Source: an uncultured Chloroflexota bacterium (GTDB taxonomy: Bacteria > Chloroflexota > Anaerolineae > B4-G1 > DUEL01). Taken from it: a stretch of DNA of 11,622 bases. The stretch spans positions 1 through 11,622 of the forward strand of contig CAKZOY010000243.1 of assembly GCA_937138275.1 (NCBI GenBank), in the 5' to 3' direction. The notes under the pieces are model-generated. The model saw only the letters and a list, made by a program, of their open reading frames with translations. It was not told where the DNA came from and did not search any database. This document shows, one piece after another, positions 7,132 to 11,622 of this stretch (position 1 is the stretch's first letter; each line of letters begins with the position of its first letter). The translations under genes were made by a program, and so were the position numbers.

Positions 7132-7653
7132 TTAAAATGGAGTTTCTGTTCCCGGGCCCTCGTCGCTGGCCCCGTCACGCACCATTGCCACCCGCCCGGT
7201 CCGGGCCATCTCCTCAATGCCGAAGGGCTGTAGCAACCGTACCAGCGAATTCACCTTGGTCTCTGTGCCGGTAATTTCTATGGTCAGGGAAGTTGCGCCT
7301 ACGTCCACGATTTTGGCCCGGAAGACGTTGGCCAATTCCATGATCTCGGAGCGGGTGCCGTGGCTGGCGCGGACTTTGATCAGCGCCAGTTCCCGCACGA
7401 CCGTCGGTCGGTTGCTTACATCCTGCACATGGGTGACGTTGATCAATTTGGAAAGCTGTTTGACCACTTGCTGGACCACGCGGTCGTCACCGTTCACGAC
7501 GACGGTCATACGAGAGATGCCCGGCGTCTCGCTGTGTCCAACGGATAAACTCTCAATGTTGTAATTGCGACGGCGGAACAGGCTGGAGACCCGGTTGAGC
7601 ACGCCGGGCTTATCTTCCATCAGAGCAATCAGGGTGTGTCGGGTATGCGTCAT
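7132..7653 (-). CDS. ilvN: Acetolactate synthase small (regulatory) subunit
   Basis: A 173-residue regulatory partner of IlvB that stimulates the catalytic subunit and carries the valine feedback site. An N-terminal ACT domain (about 6-78) has KPGVLNRVSSLFRRRNYNIE (15-34), with the Gly-Val-Leu and Asn positions that line the valine pocket in IlvH/IlvN. The C-terminal ALS small-subunit domain (about 84-158) includes RELALIKV and PFGIEEMARTGRVAM. An acidic tail (159-173) follows. The gene starts 15 bp after ilvB with GAAGGAGG placed 5 nt from the ATG, consistent with balanced translation of the two subunits. The full two-domain length suggests normal feedback sensitivity, which is inference. 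Confidence 0.96.
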   Translation of the reverse strand: MTHTRHTLIALMEDKPGVLNRVSSLFRRRNYNIESLSVGHSETPGISRMTVVVNGDDRVVQQVVKQLSKLINVTHVQDVSNRPTVVRELALIKVRASHGTRSEIMELANVFRAKIVDVGATSLTIEITGTETKVNSLVRLLQPFGIEEMARTGRVAMVRDGASDEGPGTETPF

Positions 7654-7668
7654 CTTTTCCTCCTTCGC

Positions 7669-9357
7669 TCATCGTTTGGAATGGAGAGGCCGGCGGATCA
7701 TTTGCTGGATGGAGGAGCCGGGCGCAACCATCGGGTAGACGTTCTCCTCCTGGACAATGCGGAAATCCATCAGGAAGGGGCCATCTGTGGCGAGAGCCCG
7801 TTCAATGGCGGGCATTACCTCGCTCCTCTCCCGCACGGTCAGGCCAGGGATCCCGTATGCCTCAGCCACTCTGGCAAAATCCGGCCCCAGGAGCGGGGTG
7901 CCGGAATAGCGCCCCTCAAAGAAGAATTGCTGCCACTGACGGACCATGCCCAGGTATCCATTGTTGAGGATGGCGATTTTCAGAGGCAGTTTCTCCTGGA
8001 CGACGGTAGCCAGTTCCTGGATGTTCATCTGGAAGCCGCCATCGCCCGCAGTGACCCACACCTGTTCATGCGGTAGGGCCATCTGGACGCCGATCGCTGC
8101 CGGGAGGGCAAAACCCATTGTCCCCAGGCCCCCGGAGGAGATGAGCCCGCGCCGCCGATGGTGGATGAAGTACTGCGCTTCCCACATCTGGTTCTGCCCC
8201 ACATCGGAGACGACGGTGATGTTGCCCTGGGTGGCATGCCATATCTGGCGGATCACATATTGGGGGAACAGTTCGTCCAACTCCTGAGCCAGGATGTCTC
8301 GTTCGGCCGATTCCTTGCGCCATTCCCGAATACGGGATAGCCAGTCGGTGTGGTCGCGTTCCTCCACCAGAGAAATCAGCGCGGGCAGAATATCCCTCAG
8401 ATCCCCCACAATGGCCAGGTCAGCACGGACATTCTTTTCAATCTCCGCGGCGTCAATATCCACGTGAATGATGCGGGCCTGGGGGGCGAAATGCTTCGCC
8501 GGTCCGGTCAGTCGGTCGTCAAAACGGCTCCCCAGGGCAACGATCAGGTCCGCTTCGCACAGGGCCAGGTTGGCGTAGGCCTCGCCATGCATCCCGGCCA
8601 TACCCAGGCAGAGCGGATGCGTCTCCGGGAGGGAGGAGATGCCCAGCAGGGTGGTGACCACCGGGATTTGCGCCTTTTCCGCCAGAGAGAGCAACGCGTC
8701 TTCCGCTCCGGCGAGGATCACACCGTGACCAGCAATGATCACCGGCCGCTGGGCCTCGTTGATCAGCCGGGCCATTTCCTGGACGTGGGATTGGCAATCC
8801 TCCTGGGGAATCTGATAGCCCGGGAGGTAAACCTCCTCCGGGTACACGTATTCCGCCTGAGCGGCCTGCACATCCCTGGCAATGTCAATGAGCACAGGCC
8901 CCGGTCGTCCGGTACGGGCGATGTAGAAAGCTTCCCGGATGACGGTGGGCAGTTCATGGATATCGGTCACCAGATAGTTATGTTTGGTGATGGGCAGCGT
9001 GATCCCGGTGATGTCCACTTCCTGAAAGGCATCGGTGCCGATCAGCGGGGTCGCTACCTGACCGGTGATCGCCACCACCGGCGACGAATCCATATAAGCA
9101 GTAGCCAGGCCGGTCACCAGGTTCGTCGCTCCCGGGCCGGAGGTCGCCATGCAGACGCCCACCCGGCCGGTCGCACGGGCATAGCCGTCGGCAGCGTGCG
9201 CGGCCGCCTGCTCATGGCGCATCAACACGTGGTGAATCGGGTACTCCGGTAAGGCATGATACAGGTGGATCACTGCCCCCCCGGAAATTCCGAAGACGGT
9301 GGTCACTCCCTCTCGCACCAGACTTTCCCAGACCATCTGGGCACCCGTCAGTTTCAT
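7669..9357 (-). CDS. ilvB: Acetolactate synthase large (catalytic) subunit
   Basis: The 562-residue thiamine-diphosphate enzyme condenses two pyruvates, or pyruvate and 2-oxobutyrate. The N-terminal PYR domain carries the catalytic Glu in RHEQAAAHAADGYARATG (E49). The central FAD-binding domain includes GSRFDDRLTG (276-285). The C-terminal PP domain has GDGGFQMNIQEL (438-449) and LNNGYLGMVRQWQ (464-476), the Mg-ThDP motif. Two details differ from textbook sequences. The usual PGGA near the N-terminus is SGGA (GISGGAV, 23-29). The herbicide-contact stretch reads GQVATPLIGTDAFQE, with Ala where plant enzymes have the Pro that sulfonylureas depend on; E. coli IlvI is also Ala there. The start overlaps the ilvD stop as ATGA. 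Other ThDP decarboxylases are excluded by motif set and the adjacent ilvN. Confidence 0.97.
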   Translation of the reverse strand: MKLTGAQMVWESLVREGVTTVFGISGGAVIHLYHALPEYPIHHVLMRHEQAAAHAADGYARATGRVGVCMATSGPGATNLVTGLATAYMDSSPVVAITGQVATPLIGTDAFQEVDITGITLPITKHNYLVTDIHELPTVIREAFYIARTGRPGPVLIDIARDVQAAQAEYVYPEEVYLPGYQIPQEDCQSHVQEMARLINEAQRPVIIAGHGVILAGAEDALLSLAEKAQIPVVTTLLGISSLPETHPLCLGMAGMHGEAYANLALCEADLIVALGSRFDDRLTGPAKHFAPQARIIHVDIDAAEIEKNVRADLAIVGDLRDILPALISLVEERDHTDWLSRIREWRKESAERDILAQELDELFPQYVIRQIWHATQGNITVVSDVGQNQMWEAQYFIHHRRRGLISSGGLGTMGFALPAAIGVQMALPHEQVWVTAGDGGFQMNIQELATVVQEKLPLKIAILNNGYLGMVRQWQQFFFEGRYSGTPLLGPDFARVAEAYGIPGLTVRERSEVMPAIERALATDGPFLMDFRIVQEENVYPMVAPGSSIQQMIRRPLHSKR

Positions 9358-11057
9358 GGCTCATCCCCCCTTTCCATACCTGGAATTTCCGTCTGTTCCC
9401 GAAAGACCGCGCCCGTGCTGGCGGAGGTTACCATCCGGGCATAGCGGCACAGGTAGCCGCTTCGGATCGGCGGTTCCCACGGTGGCAACTGGGCCAGGCG
9501 GCGGGCGACTTCGGCCTCGTCCACCTCCAGAGTAAGTGTGCGGTTGGGAATGTCAATGCGGATTCGGTCGCCATCGCGGACGGCAGCCAGGGGGCCCCGT
9601 TCGGCCGCTTCGGGAGAGATATGGCCGATCGCTGCTCCCCGGGTGGCGCCGGAGAACCGCCCATCGGTCAACAGGGCGACCTTGTCGTCCATCCCCATGC
9701 CGGAAAGCAGGGCGGTCGGCGTCAGCATTTCCCGCATCCCCGGCCCCCCTTTGGGCCCCTCATAGCGGATGACCAGGACGTCCCCTTCGGTGAATTGGCC
9801 AGCAGCAATGGCCGCAGTGGCCTCTTCCTCGGAATTAAAGACCCGCGCCGGGCCTGTATGTTGCAACATTTGAGGCGCTACTGCGGATTGCTTCACCACC
9901 GCGCCGTGCGGGGCGAGATTGCCGAAGAGGATCGCCAGCCCGCCCGTGGGCCCGTATGGGGCATCTAAGGGTCGGATCACCGTATCGTCCTGCACCCGGG
10001 CCGAGGCCACGTTTTCGGCCAGGGTGCGTCCGGTGACCGTCAAGGTGTTGCCCTCCAGCAGGCCGCCCTCCAGAAGGCGACGCATCAGGGCAGGGATGCC
10101 GCCAGCGCGGTGGAGGTCTTCTATGTGATGGCCGCCCGCGACCGGGCTCATACGGCACAGATGCGGGGTGCTATCGCTGTACTCGTTCAGTTGCTGTAAG
10201 GGAATCTCAATTCCGGCCTCATGGGCGATAGCCAGGAGGTGCAGGACGGAGTTAGTGGAACCACCCAGTGCCATATCCACGATGAATGCGTTCCGGAAAG
10301 CCGCGGGGGTGAGAATATCCAGGGGACGGATGTTTCGTTTGAGGAGTTCCATCACCTGCATTCCGGCCTGTCGGGCCAGGGCGATGCGATCGGCATAGGG
10401 GGCGGGAATTGTCCCGTTCCCCGGCAATCCCAGCCCCAGCGCCTCGGTGAGGCAGTTCATAGTGTTGGCCGTGAACATGCCCGCGCAGGAACCGCAACCG
10501 GGGCAGGCAGATCGTTCCAATCGCTCCAGACCCGCTTCCGTCATCTCCCCACGGGCCACCGCCCCGACGGCCATAAAGACGTCGGAAAGGTCCACTGCCC
10601 GGCCGTCCAGATAACCGGCCAGCATCGGCCCCCCGCTGACCACGATGGTGGGCAGGTTGAGCCGCGCGGCGGCCATGAGCATGCCCGGAATAATCTTGTC
10701 GCAGTTGGGGATGAGCACCAGGCCGTCAAAACTGTGGGCCTGAGCGACGGTTTCCACCGAGTCGGCGATCAGTTCGCGGCTGGCGAGGGAGTATTTCATC
10801 CCCGGGTGGTTCATTGCGATCCCGTCGCAAATACCGATGGTATTGACCTCAAAGGGCACGCCGCCCGCCATACGGACACCTTCTTTGACGGCCTGGGCGA
10901 TCTGGTGGAGATGGATATGACCGGGGATGATCTCGCTAAAGGAGTTGATCACACCGATAAAAGGCCGCCTCATCTCATCATCGGTGATGCCCAGCGCCCG
11001 CAGCAGGGAACGGTGCGGGGCTCGCTCCACGCCCTGTTTGATCGTATCGCTTCTCAT
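9354..11057 (-). CDS. ilvD: Dihydroxyacid dehydratase
   Basis: IlvD dehydrates the dihydroxyacids to the 2-oxo acid precursors of valine and isoleucine, using an Fe-S cluster and Mg2+. The 567-residue length is typical. The start MRSDTIKQGVERAPHRSLL matches the family. Visible motifs are ICDGIAMNHPGM (76-87), NCDKIIPGM (C119 and K121, the lysine usually carbamylated), and ACPGCGSCAGMFTANTMNC (184-202). At the position where well-studied [2Fe-2S] dehydratases have a Cys (PCxxHL), this protein has Gly (PGHIHL, 45-50), as E. coli IlvD does, which points to a [4Fe-4S]-like, oxygen-sensitive cluster; that is inference. It is the first structural gene, with AAGGAGG four nt before the ATG. It lies about 30 nt after the attenuator U-tract. 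The phosphogluconate dehydratase paralogue (Edd) is less likely given the operon. Confidence 0.96.
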   Translation of the reverse strand: MRSDTIKQGVERAPHRSLLRALGITDDEMRRPFIGVINSFSEIIPGHIHLHQIAQAVKEGVRMAGGVPFEVNTIGICDGIAMNHPGMKYSLASRELIADSVETVAQAHSFDGLVLIPNCDKIIPGMLMAAARLNLPTIVVSGGPMLAGYLDGRAVDLSDVFMAVGAVARGEMTEAGLERLERSACPGCGSCAGMFTANTMNCLTEALGLGLPGNGTIPAPYADRIALARQAGMQVMELLKRNIRPLDILTPAAFRNAFIVDMALGGSTNSVLHLLAIAHEAGIEIPLQQLNEYSDSTPHLCRMSPVAGGHHIEDLHRAGGIPALMRRLLEGGLLEGNTLTVTGRTLAENVASARVQDDTVIRPLDAPYGPTGGLAILFGNLAPHGAVVKQSAVAPQMLQHTGPARVFNSEEEATAAIAAGQFTEGDVLVIRYEGPKGGPGMREMLTPTALLSGMGMDDKVALLTDGRFSGATRGAAIGHISPEAAERGPLAAVRDGDRIRIDIPNRTLTLEVDEAEVARRLAQLPPWEPPIRSGYLCRYARMVTSASTGAVFREQTEIPGMERGDEP

Positions 11058-11086
11058 CGGGCCTCCTTCAGGCGAAGCGGAACTAT

Positions 11087-11118
11087 AAAAAAAGAACCTC
11101 CCGGTTGGGAGGTTCTTT
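11087..11118 (-). terminator. Attenuator terminator upstream of ilvD
   Basis: In minus-strand RNA, AAAGAACCUCCC pairs perfectly with GGGAGGUUCUUU (12 bp) around an AACC loop and runs straight into seven U's. This is a textbook intrinsic terminator placed between the promoter and the first structural gene, so it must be conditional. The ilvD ribosome site lies outside the hairpin, so control should act on termination, not on ribosome-site masking. Confidence 0.92.
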
Positions 11119-11183
11119 GGTTTGGTGTTGGGTTATATTAGTGCTGTTTATAAGATTGATGCCACCCTGTTCACCTCCCAACC
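11103..11183 (-). promoter_or_regulatory. Antiterminator pairing for the ilvD attenuator
   Basis: The segment GGUUGGGAGGU (11173-11183), inside the leader peptide gene, is a perfect 11-nt complement of ACCUCCCAACC (11103-11113), which is the loop plus most of the 5' arm of the terminator. The two structures cannot form together. If a ribosome stalls in the Leu/Ile/Val run, this segment is exposed and the terminator is pre-empted. If it moves on, the segment is covered while the terminator is made. The pairing is seen in the sequence; the mechanism is by analogy with ilv and leu attenuators of enterobacteria. Confidence 0.85.
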
Positions 11184-11264
11184 GCGAGCAGGCCCCTTAA
11201 TAAGAATAAGGAGCCCAAGCAACAATACAACAATCAGGGTCAGGAAGTGAATCAGGGTCTGCAT
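11148..11264 (-). CDS. Leader peptide of the ilv-leu attenuator, rich in Leu, Ile and Val
   Basis: A 38-codon frame starting at ATG 11264 and ending in TAA. Nineteen of 38 residues are branched-chain (10 Leu, 5 Ile, 4 Val). The core LTLIVVLLLGLLILI (8-22) is nearly all control codons, so all three end products of the operon could be sensed through their tRNAs. Many of these codons are AT-rich (ATT, GTA, TTG, CTT) in an otherwise GC-rich region, which would sharpen sensitivity to tRNA charging. GAGGA lies 11 nt before the ATG, a slightly long spacing. The same frame is open further upstream to an ATG at 11393, but that would begin before the promoter, so the inner ATG is chosen. A hydrophobic run followed by KGPARGW also resembles a one-pass membrane microprotein; the flanking attenuator makes the leader reading much more likely. 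Confidence 0.88.
   Translation of the reverse strand: MQTLIHFLTLIVVLLLGLLILIKGPARGWEVNRVASIL
11190..11216 (-). promoter_or_regulatory. Candidate pause hairpin within the leader
   Basis: In minus-strand RNA, GGGCUCCUU (codons 17-19) can pair with AAGGGGCCU (codons 23-25) as nine consecutive pairs, two of them G-U, around a 9-nt loop coding Ile-Leu-Ile. It sits just before the antiterminator segment, where the polymerase pause hairpin lies in classic attenuators. The pairing is real; its role is inferred. Confidence 0.55.
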
Positions 11265-11298
11265 CGTTTTACTAGTCCTCGCTACTTGTATATCCCCT

Positions 11299-11321
11299 GG
11301 TATATTACCTCTGTTTATACC
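11299..11321. promoter_or_regulatory. Inverted repeat overlapping the -10 region (possible operator)
   Basis: GGTATA and TATACC form a perfect 6-bp inverted repeat with 11 bp between, covering the -10 box and the predicted start point. The position suits a repressor site, but arms this short and AT-rich can arise by chance. Confidence 0.3.
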
Positions 11322-11342
11322 ACAGTTCGGCCAACTTGTCAA
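11314..11342 (-). promoter_or_regulatory. Sigma-70 promoter of the ilv-leu operon
   Basis: On the minus strand a consensus TTGACA -35 (11337-11342) and TATAAA -10 (11314-11319) are separated by exactly 17 bp. Transcription should start near 11306-11308, giving about 42 nt before the leader peptide ATG. Such a near-consensus promoter suits a strong basal start with control left to the attenuator. Confidence 0.87.
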
Positions 11343-11354
11343 ATTGCCTACCTG

Positions 11355-11413
11355 AAGTGGGGTGCATTTCAGTTCTATGGCAAGGTGGCTCATGTTCTAA
11401 AGGGGTGCACTTT
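11355..11413. repeat. Pair of direct repeats upstream of the operon promoter
   Basis: GGGGTGCA occurs at 11359-11366 and 11402-11409, 43 bp apart (about four helical turns), each followed by a TTTC-containing stretch and flanked by AAG or AAA. They lie just upstream of the -35 box, where an activator such as an Lrp- or LysR-type protein might bind. They could also be remnants of the repeat region next to them. Confidence 0.4.
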
Positions 11414-11422
11414 CTCAAGGAC

Positions 11423-11620
11423 ATCTTCATCCCTTCCCCTTGCCTCCATATGCGTCAACTTAAGCGGCCGAGCCGCCTTGAGCCCGACGCGAAACCGTCG
11501 GCTGCCTACACCGGGGGCTGTTTGTGGGAGGGGTGGGTTTCCAACCCACCCCGAAGCGCAGCGAAGTGGCGTTCCAGCCTGCGAAGCAGGGTTATGTATG
11601 GGCAACTTTCAAAGTCGCCC
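11423..11620. repeat. Hairpin array joined to dispersed repeat, copy B
   Basis: This non-coding stretch begins with the block shared with copy A (11446-11463). It then holds a series of inverted repeats: GCGGC/GCCGC at 11464-11476, CCGACG/CGTCGG at 11484-11501, the perfect 10-bp GGGGTGGGTT/AACCCACCCC with a 3-nt loop at 11530-11552, CCTGC/GCAGG at 11578-11590, and GGGCAACTTT/AAAGTCGCCC (one mismatch, a G-U pair in minus-strand RNA) at 11600-11620. A short frame crosses it but follows no gene-like pattern. It looks like a mosaic of palindromic intergenic repeats and may continue past the window. No gene is visible between 11265 and the right end. Confidence 0.65.
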
Positions 11621-11622
11621 CT

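Noticed and set aside
11114..11183. AGGGTGGCA near the leader, resembling the start of the T-box consensus AGGGTGGNACCGCG
   Set aside because: The ACCGCG part is missing, there is no stem I or specifier loop, and the base expected to match a Leu, Ile or Val tRNA discriminator does not fit. The bases are explained as leader peptide codons.
11390..11605. A 71-codon minus-strand frame across the hairpin array
   Set aside because: It consists almost entirely of inverted-repeat sequence and shares its KLTHM stretch with the non-coding repeat at 3163-3180, so it is repeat-derived.
1..11622. CRISPR arrays, tRNA or rRNA genes, transposases, phage or toxin-antitoxin genes
   Set aside because: No regularly spaced repeats, tRNA-like cloverleaf, rRNA sequence or mobile-element or defence protein motifs were seen on either strand. 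The window is mainly a housekeeping biosynthetic operon.

Overview
This 11.6-kb window carries one biosynthetic operon and two accessory genes, all on the minus strand. Read in the direction of transcription (right to left) the order is promoter, leader peptide and attenuator, ilvD, ilvB, ilvN, ilvC, leuA, leuC, a fused leuD-leuB, a rho-independent terminator, then fhaA-like and fhaB-like genes under their own promoter. The DNA is GC-rich. The type-2 LeuC (419 aa) with a short LeuD, the ilvDBNC-leuACDB order, and an fhaA/fhaB pair in a non-actinobacterial style suggest a Chloroflexota (Anaerolineae-like) bacterium. That taxonomic call is inference from gene type and order, not from a marker gene.

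Right end (about 11265-11622): no protein-coding gene is convincing here. The outer part is an array of small perfect or near-perfect hairpins joined to a repeat whose other copy lies between leuC and leuDB. Closer to the operon come two GGGGTGCA direct repeats 43 bp apart, then a near-consensus sigma-70 promoter (TTGACA, 17 bp, TATAAA).

Operon head (11087-11342): the promoter feeds a 38-codon leader peptide in which half the residues are Leu, Ile or Val. It is followed by a 12-bp terminator hairpin with seven U's just ahead of ilvD. An 11-nt segment inside the leader peptide gene is perfectly complementary to the 5' arm and loop of the terminator. This is the layout of ribosome-mediated attenuation sensing charged branched-chain tRNAs.

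Structural genes (1467-11057): the encoded enzymes take pyruvate (plus 2-oxobutyrate) through acetohydroxyacid synthase (IlvBN), ketol-acid reductoisomerase (IlvC) and dihydroxyacid dehydratase (IlvD) to the 2-oxo acids of valine and isoleucine. They then continue from 2-oxoisovalerate to 2-oxoisocaproate through LeuA, LeuC/LeuD and LeuB. Only the final transaminase (ilvE) and threonine deaminase (ilvA) are absent. Genes are tightly packed (4-bp and 10-bp overlaps, 11-17 bp gaps) except for a 142-bp gap before leuDB, which holds the repeat. The most unusual protein is the 538-aa LeuD-LeuB fusion, which joins the small subunit of isopropylmalate isomerase to the next enzyme of the pathway.

Left end (14-1382): a strong hairpin and U-tract ends the operon. 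A promoter whose -10 box lies 8 nt from the fhaA start codon then drives two FHA-domain genes, probably from a leaderless message. These look like phosphothreonine-reading partners of a Ser/Thr kinase acting on cell-wall synthesis or division.
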